Below are positions 1 to 7,118 of a stretch of DNA of 35,034 nucleotides, piece after piece. The translations under genes were made by a program, and so were the position numbers. The DNA comes from Candidatus Omnitrophota bacterium (GTDB lineage: Bacteria; Omnitrophota; Gorgyraeia; JAGLLT01): contig JAGLLT010000013.1 of the NCBI GenBank assembly GCA_023140385.1, positions 1-35,034 of the forward strand, given 5' to 3'. Under the pieces are notes generated by a model, which was given only the letters and a program-made list of their open reading frames with translations, ran no database searches and had not been told where the DNA came from. Position 1 is the first letter of the stretch. Every line of letters starts with the position of its first letter.

Positions 1-10
1 GTTCAAAACA

Positions 11-84
11 TGGCTGCCCTGCCTGGATTTGAACCAAGACTAACTGAACCAGAATCAGTCGTGCTGCCGTTACACTACAGGGCA
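11..84 (-). tRNA. tRNA-Gln (anticodon CUG), CCA encoded
   Basis: Read on the minus strand the segment folds into a full cloverleaf: acceptor TGCCCTG/CAGGGCA, a D arm with GTG/CAC and a GG-containing loop, anticodon stem ACTGA/TCAGT with loop TTCTGGT (anticodon CTG at 52-50, decoding CAG), a 4-nt variable loop, T arm CTTGG/CCAGG with loop TTCAAAT, discriminator G, and an encoded CCA at 13-11. The weak U1-A72 first pair and G73 are features that GlnRS is known to recognise, which fits the glnS gene about 700 bases upstream. The 5' end (70-84) is overlapped by the last codons of a GIY-YIG nuclease ORF, and a broken partial copy of this tRNA lies at 409-541. No clean promoter is visible directly upstream, so it may be processed from a longer transcript. 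Confidence 0.96.
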
Positions 85-345
85 AGATTTTATATTATCA
101 AGTGAATCTCTAACAATCAATCTTAAAGATTTTTTGCCTTTTGTGGTTTTAAAATATCTTTCTCGCCTAAGAGCATCTCGCTTAGATAGAAAGCATTCAT
201 AAAATATCAAATTTAAATCTGAGTATCGCACTGTTGTATGCACTAAACCTGCTTTATGCTCTTTTATTCGCCTATTCAGATTTTCTGTATAACCAATATA
301 AAATTTATCGTCCAGTTTACTCAACAGCACATAAACGTAATACAT
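70..345 (-). CDS. small GIY-YIG domain nuclease
   Basis: A 91-residue protein made almost entirely of one GIY-YIG nuclease domain. The YVYVLLS strand at residues 3-9, the FYIGYT strand at 15-20 and the NLNRRIKEH helix at 22-30 (catalytic-type Tyr and Arg) are visible, followed by the usual KRDALRRERYFK stretch near residues 54-65. The length matches stand-alone UPF0213/YhbQ-like members, whose cellular role is not firmly known; related domains cut DNA in homing and repair enzymes. The ATG at 343-345 has no convincing Shine-Dalgarno. The stop codon lies inside the tRNA-Gln gene, so the last five residues (SCPVV) are read from the tRNA 5' end. The gene sits between the intact tRNA-Gln and a broken tRNA-Gln copy, which suggests a link with tRNA-gene mobility; that link is inference. 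Confidence 0.85.
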   Translation of the reverse strand: MYYVYVLLSKLDDKFYIGYTENLNRRIKEHKAGLVHTTVRYSDLNLIFYECFLSKRDALRRERYFKTTKGKKSLRLIVRDSLDNIKSCPVV

Positions 346-406
346 AACTTTAGGTAACCAAAAGTGTGAATCAAATTTGTTTTAATTTACAGCGGTCATG
401 AACCAG

Positions 407-469
407 CCCTGAACCAGTACAAGTACGATTCAGGGTTGCCGTGAATCAATCTTTGATTTGGTTCACGGC
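407..469. repeat. two adjacent palindromic hairpins
   Basis: Two consecutive inverted repeats. The first pairs CCCTGAA (407-413) with TTCAGGG (429-435), with an inner GTAC-AA-GTAC. The second pairs GCCGTGAA (438-445) with TTCACGGC (462-469) and has a partly paired interior. Together they lie exactly where a degenerate tRNA-Gln copy breaks off after its anticodon, and the first hairpin includes the tRNA-like word CTGGTTCAG (minus strand, 417-409). They look like small mobile palindromic elements or the end of a larger insertion. They are not followed by a T-run on the minus strand, so they are poor candidates for intrinsic terminators. Confidence 0.75.
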
Positions 470-541
470 AGAATCAGTCGTGCTACCAGTTATTTTAACC
501 CCATACCGTGCTCTGCTCTGGTATAGGGCACTACAGGGCAA
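409..541 (-). pseudogene. broken tRNA-Gln copy with palindromic insertions
   Basis: Bases 469-484 repeat 50-65 of the intact tRNA (16 identical bases, ending exactly at the anticodon), and 529-541 repeat 73-85 (13 identical bases, the tRNA 5' end). Between them the D-loop is interrupted by about 36 extra bases (about 493-528) that form a hairpin, CCC-C-ATACC (499-507) against GGTAT-A-GGG (520-528), with one mismatch. After the anticodon about 51 foreign bases follow (418-468); then the word CTGGTTCAG (417-409), which in the intact tRNA is anticodon plus 3' anticodon stem, reappears. No T arm or acceptor 3' strand can be recognised with confidence. It cannot fold as a working tRNA and is read as a remnant. 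Confidence 0.7.
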
Positions 542-555
542 ACTTTTAAAACTAA

Positions 556-660
556 AAGCGCAAAATACCGCGCAAGCTGTGCCTGTGATTTTTGAAGAGA
601 AATAGCCCCGCAGGGGCGTAGCTTGCTGATTTCGATGAAAAAATTATAGGCACAGCGCTT
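556..660. repeat. long imperfect inverted repeat (structured element)
   Basis: The outer arms GCTGTGCCT (576-584) and AGGCACAGC (648-656) pair perfectly over 9 bp. Moving inward, the arms keep matching with small internal loops (T-rich run, GAAAT at 599-603 against ATTTC at 629-633, AGC) down to a perfect GCCCC/GGGGC stem (605-609 and 613-617) with a GCA loop. AAGCGC (556-561) and GCGCTT (655-660) offer an alternative outer pairing, and CAAGCT (573-578) can pair with AGCTTG (620-625). The 81-base core looks like a MITE-type element or a structured RNA. Any reading frame through it is not credible as a gene. It lies downstream of glnS, so it would be in the 3' untranslated part of that transcript. 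Confidence 0.7.
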
Positions 661-792
661 AATTTTTCTTAACAACTACTAAAATAATACTATAAAATTA
701 AAAAATTATCTATACTTAAATATATAATATTTGCAGGTTATGTTTTTGGTTTCAATTTTGAATTTTACGTTTTGCGTTTTGCGCTTTTCGCT
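661..792. other. AT-rich spacer downstream of glnS, no gene seen
   Basis: The spacer between the long inverted repeat and the glnS stop is very AT-rich. I see no reading frame, no clear terminator hairpin with a T-run and no confident promoter. Its glnS end runs into the word repeat listed at 765-801. Confidence 0.6.
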
Positions 793-801
793 TTACGCTT
801 T
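765..801. repeat. degenerate short word repeat at the end of glnS
   Basis: A run of near-copies of the words TTTGCG, TTTTCGC and TTTACGC extends from the spacer into the last codons of glnS (KKA-stop), so the C-terminal residues are partly encoded by repeat sequence. It resembles in style the word repeats at 11258-11340 and 29732-29771, also at gene borders of the same array, although the actual words differ. Confidence 0.55.
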
Positions 802-2460
802 CTTATTAATCTTCGCCCAGGTATCTCTTAAAGAGACAATGCGGTTAAATATTAACTTATCTTTAGCCGCGTCCTTATCTAAGCAGAAATACCCCAGCCT
901 TTCAAACTGATATTTGCTATCAGGTTTTGCGTTTTTTAGGCTGGGTTCTAAATAGCATTTGTTTAATATGATAAGTGACTCTTTATTGAAATTATCTTTA
1001 TAATCTTCTGCTTCATTGGGGTCTCTGGTTAAAAAGAGATGGTCATATATTCTTACTTCCGCCTCTATGGCGGTTTTTTCTGCTACCCAGTGCAGGGTGC
1101 CTTTTACTCTTCTACCGTCAGGCGAGTCTCCGCCTTTAGTTGCCGGATCATAAGTACAGCGTAATTCTTTGATTTCACCTGTTTTTTCATCTTTTATAAC
1201 CTCTTTACAGGTTATAAAGTAAGCATAACGCAGGCGGACTTCCCTATCAGGAGCTAAGCGGAAGAACTTCTTATGAGGAACCTCTTGGAAGTCATCTTTT
1301 TCAATATATAATACCTTTGAAAAGGGAACCTTTCTTGTGCCGCTTGCTTCATCTTCCGGATTATTAATACAATCTAATTCTTCTTCTCTTTCCTCCGGGT
1401 AGTTTTCGATTACCACCTTAAGAGGGTTTATGACAGCCATTACTCTGTTAGATGTCTTATTTAATTCCTCCCTTAAGGAGTTCTCTAATAAATTCATCTC
1501 AATAATAGAGTTTATTTTAGTAACTCCGATTGTCTTACAGAAGTTTCTAATAGACTCCGGCGTATAGCCTCTTCTTCTCAATCCGGATATCGTCGGCATT
1601 CTGGGGTCATCCCAGCCGTTTACATATTTCTTTTCTACAAGTTCTAATAGTTTTCTTTTACTTAAAATAGTATGGCTTAAATTAAGCCTGGCAAACTCTA
1701 TCTGCTGGGGATGATGGACTTCCAGTTTGTCTAATATCCAATCATACAATGGCCTGTTATTCTCAAACTCTAAAGTGCAGATAGAATGAGTAATTCCTTC
1801 AATTGAATCTGAAAGGCAATGGGTAAAATCATACATAGGATAAATGCACCATTTATCAGCTGTCCTGTAATGACTTAGTTTGCGTATTCTATAAAGAGCG
1901 GGGTCGCGCATGGTTAAATTTGGAGATGCCATGTCTATCTTAGCTCTTAGAGTCCTGCTTCCTTCTTCAAACTCGCCCGCTTTCATTTTCTTAAATAAAT
2001 CGAGGCTTTCATCAAACGGACGTTCACGATAGGGGCTGTCTTTTCCGGGTTCGGTTAGGGTGCCGCGGTATTTTCTTACCTCTTCGGGGCTTAAGTCGCA
2101 GACATAGGCTTTACCCTTTTTAATTAATTCAAGAGCATAGCTATATAACTGCTCAAAATAATCAGAAGCATAATATAGGCCATCCCATTTAAAACCCAGC
2201 CAGCTTACGTCTTCTTTAATGGAATTAACATATTCCATCTCTTCTGTCTCAGGATTAGTATCATCCAGCCTTAAGTTGCAGGGGCCGTTGTATTTTTTAG
2301 CCAATCCGAAGTTAAGGCAGATGGATTTGGCGTGTCCTATGTGAAGATAGCCGTTAGGTTCCGGAGGAAAACGGGTATGAACCCTGGAGTCATTTTTATT
2401 ATTTTCCAGATCTTTATTAATTATCTCTTCAATAAAATTAGATGCTTTTTCTTTATCCAT
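793..2460 (-). CDS. glnS: glutaminyl-tRNA synthetase
   Basis: Cytoplasmic class I synthetase that charges tRNA-Gln with glutamine. At 555 residues it is the usual GlnRS length. PEPNG (33-37) and HIGH (40-43) form the first ATP-binding signature, and LSKRK (266-270) is the KMSKS-type loop. The RLDDTNP motif (64-70) is typical of GlnRS, and the rest matches the catalytic core plus two beta-barrel anticodon-binding domains. Translation starts at the ATG at 2458-2460, 7 bases after the gltX stop, without a strong Shine-Dalgarno, so coupling to gltX is likely. It is the last protein of the long 13.6-0.8 kb array and lies near its own tRNA-Gln. A dedicated GlnRS implies direct glutaminylation rather than only the Glu-tRNA amidotransferase route. 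Confidence 0.97.
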   Translation of the reverse strand: MDKEKASNFIEEIINKDLENNKNDSRVHTRFPPEPNGYLHIGHAKSICLNFGLAKKYNGPCNLRLDDTNPETEEMEYVNSIKEDVSWLGFKWDGLYYASDYFEQLYSYALELIKKGKAYVCDLSPEEVRKYRGTLTEPGKDSPYRERPFDESLDLFKKMKAGEFEEGSRTLRAKIDMASPNLTMRDPALYRIRKLSHYRTADKWCIYPMYDFTHCLSDSIEGITHSICTLEFENNRPLYDWILDKLEVHHPQQIEFARLNLSHTILSKRKLLELVEKKYVNGWDDPRMPTISGLRRRGYTPESIRNFCKTIGVTKINSIIEMNLLENSLREELNKTSNRVMAVINPLKVVIENYPEEREEELDCINNPEDEASGTRKVPFSKVLYIEKDDFQEVPHKKFFRLAPDREVRLRYAYFITCKEVIKDEKTGEIKELRCTYDPATKGGDSPDGRRVKGTLHWVAEKTAIEAEVRIYDHLFLTRDPNEAEDYKDNFNKESLIILNKCYLEPSLKNAKPDSKYQFERLGYFCLDKDAAKDKLIFNRIVSLRDTWAKINKKA

Positions 2461-2467
2461 TATATTT

Positions 2468-3754
2468 TTATTCCGCGGCTTTTTCCATTCTCTTTAGAAC
2501 TATCTCTTTACCCAGCAACTCCATCACTTCAAATAACCCCGCCCCTTTAGTTTTACCGCTTATGGCCATGCGGGTGGGGTGAATGATATTAGCCGGCTTT
2601 AGATTATTTTTATCAGCTAAAGCTCTATATAGTTCTTCTATCTTCTCATGCGAAAAATTATCTATATGCTTTAGCTCATTTAGAGCTAACTTTAAATTCT
2701 CTTTATTTTCTTCTTTATCTAAGTATTTTCTCTTTCCTTTTTCATCAACTAAATAATCATCTTTGAAAAAATAATCCGTCAATTCAATAAACTCGGTTAA
2801 AGTTTTTATGCGAACCTGATACAAACCGATTATTTTTTTCAGTTTTTCCTCATCCACATTTTCCCGCTCTATGCCGCTATTGTCTAACTGTTCTTTAAGA
2901 AGAAGGTAAATATCTTCAAGGCTTTTCGCTCTTATATATTCTCCGTTCAGCCATTTTAATTTATCTATATCAAATCTCACCTGAACTTTATTTATATTTA
3001 CAACATCAAACTCTTTGACCGCCCCTTTCAGGCTTACTATCTCCCTGCCGTCTTCAGGCTGCCAGCCTAAAAGCAGTAGATAATTACTAAGAGCCTCCGG
3101 CAGGAAGCCCTGGTTTTTATACTCCGACACCGCTACTCCGCAATGCCTTTTAGAAAGCTTAGCGCCGTCTTTTCCCATCATAAGCGGTATGTGGGCAAAT
3201 TTCGGAGGCTCCACCCCAAGGGCTTCATAAAACATTATCTGCTTGGGTGTGTTGGAGATGTGGTCATCTCCTCTTATTATGTGGGTTATCTTCAAATCGG
3301 CATCATCAACTACGCAGGCAAAATTATAGGCCGGTGAACCGTCTGACTTCATCAACACCTGGTCTTTAATTTCATCGGTACTGACTACTATTTCTCCGTG
3401 AACCAAATCATCAACTTTTATTTTTCTTCCCTTTTCTACCCTGAAAATTATGGCCTCGCCTTCTTTGTAGGCCAGGCCTTTAGCCAGAATATCTTCCGCC
3501 ATCTGTTTATATAAGCCAAAGCGCTCAGACTGAAAAAAAGGGCCTTCATCCCAATCAACCCCCATCCACTTAAGGTCATTGAGGATGTCGTCTAAAAACT
3601 CCTTTTTAGAGCGTTGTTTATCGGTATCCTCCACGCGCAAGACAAACTTACCGCCTGTGTGCCTGGCATAAAGCCAGTTAAAAAGAGCCGTTCTGGCGCT
3701 TCCCAGATGCAAAAAACCCGTTGGACTCGGCGCGAATCTAACTCGAACACTCAT
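2468..3754 (-). CDS. gltX: glutamyl-tRNA synthetase, short form
   Basis: Class I synthetase attaching glutamate to tRNA-Glu. The N-terminus [19 protein letters not shown] carries the HIGH-type motif (HLGS, 16-19); VEDTD is at 41-45 and KLSKR at 199-203. At 428 residues it is about 40-60 shorter than most bacterial GluRS. By alignment from memory the loss falls after AYK (residues 95-97), where other GluRS have the CYC zinc-binding insert; here the chain passes almost directly to the FRVEKG segment. The C-terminal helical anticodon-binding part is present. The ATG lies 17 bases inside the end of the preceding oxidoreductase gamma subunit gene, so the two are translationally coupled. With GlnRS next door this enzyme is presumably discriminating. 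Confidence 0.95.
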   Translation of the reverse strand: MSVRVRFAPSPTGFLHLGSARTALFNWLYARHTGGKFVLRVEDTDKQRSKKEFLDDILNDLKWMGVDWDEGPFFQSERFGLYKQMAEDILAKGLAYKEGEAIIFRVEKGRKIKVDDLVHGEIVVSTDEIKDQVLMKSDGSPAYNFACVVDDADLKITHIIRGDDHISNTPKQIMFYEALGVEPPKFAHIPLMMGKDGAKLSKRHCGVAVSEYKNQGFLPEALSNYLLLLGWQPEDGREIVSLKGAVKEFDVVNINKVQVRFDIDKLKWLNGEYIRAKSLEDIYLLLKEQLDNSGIERENVDEEKLKKIIGLYQVRIKTLTEFIELTDYFFKDDYLVDEKGKRKYLDKEENKENLKLALNELKHIDNFSHEKIEELYRALADKNNLKPANIIHPTRMAISGKTKGAGLFEVMELLGKEIVLKRMEKAAE

Positions 3755-4286
3755 TGACTAACTCAGCCCCTTTTTTTAATGCTTGTATGTTTATGTCTAT
3801 AAGGCCGTGGCGGTGAAGCGGCAGAACTAATTTAAGAGCATCACATAAACTATTCAGTGACACTAGTCCGCTTACTCCTTGATAGGCGCCAAGGGCCACC
3901 ATATTGGCAACCTTACTGTTACCTAACTCCCCGGCCGTTTCAGTAGCGGGAATTCTTATCACTTTAACATCTTCTCTTTTAAGTTCATCGTTTATCAAGG
4001 AACTGTTAATAATTACAGTGCCGCCTTTTGCCACAAGGTTTTCAAACTTTAAAAATGAAGGGCGGTTCATAATAATGCAGTCATCCGGTTTCAAAAATAA
4101 ACCGGAGGCAATTTGGGTATCTGAGATAACTACCTTTGAGTGAGCGGTACCTCCTCTGACTTCTGCCCCGTACGAAGGCATCCAGACAACCTCTTTTTTC
4201 TCATCCATAGCGGCTCTGGCTAAAAGCTTACCCATTACCATTATTCCCTGGCCGCCAAAACCCGCGCATATTATTTTTTTATACAT
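3738..4286 (-). CDS. 2-oxoacid:ferredoxin oxidoreductase, gamma subunit
   Basis: This 182-residue subunit matches the pyruvate/ketoisovalerate oxidoreductase gamma domain: an N-terminal GFGGQGI motif (residues 9-15), then SYGAEVRGGTAHSKVVIS near 38-55, typical for the family. It is the fourth gene of a delta-alpha-beta-gamma set and overlaps the beta gene by 8 bases. The complex oxidatively decarboxylates a 2-oxoacid to an acyl-CoA and passes electrons to ferredoxin, or runs in reverse. The sequence alone does not settle whether the substrate is 2-oxoisovalerate (Vor) or 2-oxoglutarate (Kor). Confidence 0.92.
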   Translation of the reverse strand: MYKKIICAGFGGQGIMVMGKLLARAAMDEKKEVVWMPSYGAEVRGGTAHSKVVISDTQIASGLFLKPDDCIIMNRPSFLKFENLVAKGGTVIINSSLINDELKREDVKVIRIPATETAGELGNSKVANMVALGAYQGVSGLVSLNSLCDALKLVLPLHRHGLIDINIQALKKGAELVNECSS

Positions 4287-5013
4287 CTTTTATTACACCC
4301 AGAGGTACTTTTTTGATAATATCTTTCTCAATCTTTTCTACCGCTTCAACCGGCGAAAGGCCCCAGTAAGTCGGGCACTGAGAAATCACCTCAACCATTG
4401 AAAAGCCCTTCTTCTCTATCTGATTTTGAAAGGCCTTTTTTATAGCCTTTTTTGTTTTAATAACCGCGCCGGGATTATGAACCGACGTCCTTTCAATATA
4501 ACAAACACCATCTAAAACAGCCAGCATCTCCGACACCTTCAGCGGATAGCCGTCTCTCTTCGCGTTCCGGCCATTAATACAGGTGGCTGTCTTTTGGCTT
4601 AAGAGGGTCGTGGGAGCCATCTGCCCCCCGGTCATTCCATAGACGCCGTTATTGACAAAGATAACCGTAACATTCTCTCCCCTGTTAGCCGCGTGTACAG
4701 TCTCCGCCGTCCCTATAGCCGCCAGATCACCGTCTCCCTGATAGGTAAAGACAATCAGTTCCGGACGCGCCCTCTTTATGCCGGTCGCTACCGCCAACGG
4801 CCTTCCGTGAGCGGCCTCAGTAGTATCAAACTTCCAGTAATCATAGGCTAAAACGGCACAGCCGACGGGAGCTATAGCAATCGTCTTCTCCATAATGCCA
4901 AGCTCTTCTACCACCTCGCAGACAAGGTTATGTATAATGCCGTGCCCGCAGCCCGGACAGTAGTGAGTAATAGCATCTGTTAAAATATTGCTTTTTTTAT
5001 ATATTTCTTTCAT
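4279..5013 (-). CDS. 2-oxoacid:ferredoxin oxidoreductase, beta subunit (TPP-binding)
   Basis: The 244-residue beta subunit that holds thiamine diphosphate. HYCPGCGHGIIH (17-28) supplies cysteines typical of the Vor/Kor class, and the TPP/Mg signature GDGD followed by a downstream VNNGVYGMTGGQ segment is plain. The stop and start of alpha and beta overlap as ATGA (5010-5013), and beta overlaps gamma by 8 bases, so the subunits should be made in equal amounts. The short beta chain with a separate gamma gene is the four-gene architecture, not the fused pyruvate:flavodoxin type. Confidence 0.93.
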   Translation of the reverse strand: MKEIYKKSNILTDAITHYCPGCGHGIIHNLVCEVVEELGIMEKTIAIAPVGCAVLAYDYWKFDTTEAAHGRPLAVATGIKRARPELIVFTYQGDGDLAAIGTAETVHAANRGENVTVIFVNNGVYGMTGGQMAPTTLLSQKTATCINGRNAKRDGYPLKVSEMLAVLDGVCYIERTSVHNPGAVIKTKKAIKKAFQNQIEKKGFSMVEVISQCPTYWGLSPVEAVEKIEKDIIKKVPLGVIKDV

Positions 5014-6077
5014 TTGATTACTTGTTTTATCTTTTCCATAATATCTTTCTCTTGAGGCATTTCGCCCCCCGTCCTGCCGTAGAAATGAACCTCTGCCTTA
5101 CCGCCTACCGCCAGTTTGACGTCTTCTATCATCTGCCCCATATTCATCTCCACCACTAAAAACTTAACCTTCTTCGCGGCCGCCCGGGAGATAATTTCAT
5201 AAGGATAAGGCCAGAGGGTTATGGGCCTTATCATACCCACCTTAACGCCTTCTTTACGCGCCTCCTGCATTACCTTTTTGCATATACGGCTTGAAATGCC
5301 AAAGGCAACCAATACGACCTCACTATCATCTACGTAAAAACTCTCCGAACGGACATCTTCCTGTTCAATCTTATCATAGAGCTTTTTAAGCTCTAAATTA
5401 TGCTTTTCTAAAACGCCCTGCCCTAAATATAAAGAGCGGATAATTTTGGGCTTACCTGTCTTATTGCCCGTCAAAGCCCACTCCTTTTTTTGATGCGCCG
5501 GCTCATATTTTATACCCGGCTTTAACTTCACCGGCTCTGCCATCTGGCCCAACACCCCGTCTCCTAAGATAAGCACCGGCATCCTGTACTCATCGGCTAA
5601 GTCAAAAGCAAGGCGGGTCAGATCAAAAAACTCCTGTCCGCAGTTGGGAGCCAAAACAATAGTGCGGTAATCCCCGTGGCCTCCTCCGCGCGTTGATTGA
5701 AAGTAATCAGCCTGGCCCGGAGCGATATTGCCCAGGCCGGGGCCTCCCCTTGACATATTAACTATTACTGCCGGCAGCCTACAGCCCGCCAAATAAGAAA
5801 TGCCCTCCTGTTTCAGGCTAATCCCCGGGGAAGAGGAAGAAGTTAAGGCTCTTTCTCCAACACAGGCCGCCCCAAAAACCATACTTATAGCCGCCAGCTC
5901 GCTTTCCGCCTGGATAAAAACACCGCCGGCTTCAGGCATATGCCTTGACATATAGGCGGTAAGTTCGTTCTGGGGAGTTATAGGGTAACCCGCGTAAAAA
6001 CGACAGCCGGCCCTGATGGCCGCTTCAGCGATTACCTCGTTGCCAGTTATTAAAACTTTTTTATCCTTATCACTCAT
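5010..6077 (-). CDS. vorB: 2-oxoacid:ferredoxin oxidoreductase, alpha subunit (VorB-type)
   Basis: About 355 residues. It opens with a KVLITGNEVIAEAAIRAGCR segment and the FYAGYPITPQNE motif typical of the alpha subunit, followed by the TSSSSPGISLKQEGISYLAG stretch characteristic of the proteins usually named VorB (3-methyl-2-oxobutanoate:ferredoxin oxidoreductase alpha). The ATG at 6075-6077 overlaps the ferredoxin gene's stop by 8 bases; a TTG one codon earlier is possible but less likely. The substrate assignment is by family resemblance: 2-oxoisovalerate is favoured, 2-oxoglutarate remains possible. The ilvBHC-leuA cluster elsewhere in the window makes or uses that same oxoacid. Confidence 0.92.
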   Translation of the reverse strand: MSDKDKKVLITGNEVIAEAAIRAGCRFYAGYPITPQNELTAYMSRHMPEAGGVFIQAESELAAISMVFGAACVGERALTSSSSPGISLKQEGISYLAGCRLPAVIVNMSRGGPGLGNIAPGQADYFQSTRGGGHGDYRTIVLAPNCGQEFFDLTRLAFDLADEYRMPVLILGDGVLGQMAEPVKLKPGIKYEPAHQKKEWALTGNKTGKPKIIRSLYLGQGVLEKHNLELKKLYDKIEQEDVRSESFYVDDSEVVLVAFGISSRICKKVMQEARKEGVKVGMIRPITLWPYPYEIISRAAAKKVKFLVVEMNMGQMIEDVKLAVGGKAEVHFYGRTGGEMPQEKDIMEKIKQVIK

Positions 6078-6279
6078 CAATAATCTCTATCGCGCTTTCC
6101 GGACACATTAAAGCGCAAAACCTGCATCCGATACACGCGCCTTTTGAACTGTCAAATTCAACGGGGCAAATACCCCTTTTATTTAAGATTTTTGACTCTT
6201 TTATCAACCCTTTGGGGCAGTACATCAGGCATAAGTTACAGCCTTTACATTTTTCCGAGTCAATTTTTACTTTTATCAT
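6070..6279 (-). CDS. 2-oxoacid:ferredoxin oxidoreductase, delta subunit (2x[4Fe-4S] ferredoxin)
   Basis: A small protein of about 69 residues with two four-cysteine clusters, CKGCNLCLMYCP and CIGCRFCALMCP, each a classic CxxCxxCxxxCP motif binding a [4Fe-4S] cluster. It carries electrons from the TPP site of the oxidoreductase to external ferredoxin. I chose the ATG at 6277-6279 (MIKVKID): an AAAGG sequence sits 5 bases before it, and it starts 8 bases after the nadK stop. A longer frame from 6306 would overlap nadK and adds residues unlike a ferredoxin N-terminus. Confidence 0.93.
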   Translation of the reverse strand: MIKVKIDSEKCKGCNLCLMYCPKGLIKESKILNKRGICPVEFDSSKGACIGCRFCALMCPESAIEIIDE

Positions 6280-6287
6280 AAAAACCT

Positions 6288-7118
6288 TTAGCGGGGTTTG
6301 CCCCATTTAAGTTTTTCTTGTAATATCTGAAAATAATCTCTTTTTGATGAGTTCACCAGTCTTGCACTTACAGCGGCCTTTTTCACCTTTATCAGGTCAC
6401 ATGCTTTTAATTTAACCGCCACCTGTCCATCAGCGGTCAGGGTTACATCCTGCGCTTCCTTACCGTCTATCTTAACACTTACCTCTCTGGATGAAGGCAG
6501 AACCAGGGGGCGGTTGCTTAAGGTATGTGGGCATATCGGTGTTAAAATGGAGACATCCAACTCAGGGCTCACAATAGGCCCTCCGGCCGAAAGCGAATGC
6601 GCCGTAGAGCCCGTAGCAGTAGAGATAATCAGTCCGTCGCATAAATAGGTCGCCAAATTTTCTCCCTTCGTCATTACCGATAATGTCAATATGCGCGAAA
6701 GCGAACCTTTATTTATTACCATATCGTTTAGGCAAATTAAACTTTTAATTAACTTGCCGGATCTGTAAACTCCGGCCTTAAGCATGCTTCTTTTACTTAC
6801 AGAATACTTATTTTCAAGAATACTCTTTAAAGCGGAATAAACCTCGGACTTCTTAATATCCGTCAAAAAACCAAAAGCGCCCAGATTAACTCCCAGAATG
6901 ATAACCTTATTGCTAATATATTTGGCAACATTTAAAAGAGTGCCATCTCCTCCCAATGTAATAATCAAATCCACCATCCGGGCGATTTCTTCTCTTGAAG
7001 CCTCTCTATCAGTATAAACCCTGATATTCCTTTCTTCAAGAAACTTCTTGATCTTTTTCTGATACATCAAGGCTGCTTTTTTGTCCGGATTAGCAATGAT
7101 ACCCGCTTTTTTTATCAT
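6288..7118 (-). CDS. nadK: NAD kinase
   Basis: A 276-residue ATP-NAD kinase that phosphorylates NAD to NADP. The diagnostic GGDGT is at residues 56-60, followed by NLGAFGFL and the C-terminal half motif TATGSTAHSLSAGGPI that binds NAD. Length and motif order are normal for bacterial NadK (PpnK). The start overlaps the dxs stop by 4 bases (ATGA, 7115-7118), so it is coupled to dxs, whose pathway consumes NADPH. Confidence 0.96.
   Translation of the reverse strand: MIKKAGIIANPDKKAALMYQKKIKKFLEERNIRVYTDREASREEIARMVDLIITLGGDGTLLNVAKYISNKVIILGVNLGAFGFLTDIKKSEVYSALKSILENKYSVSKRSMLKAGVYRSGKLIKSLICLNDMVINKGSLSRILTLSVMTKGENLATYLCDGLIISTATGSTAHSLSAGGPIVSPELDVSILTPICPHTLSNRPLVLPSSREVSVKIDGKEAQDVTLTADGQVAVKLKACDLIKVKKAAVSARLVNSSKRDYFQILQEKLKWGKPR

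Noticed and set aside
490-675. 61-codon frame on the minus strand through the repeats
   Set aside because: It reads through the long inverted repeat and the broken tRNA copy, has no ribosome-binding site and no recognisable domain.
2332-2550. Plus-strand frames opposite the genes (for example here, 8196-8774 and 27499-27858)
   Set aside because: They are antisense shadows of well-supported minus-strand genes, with no domain match of their own.
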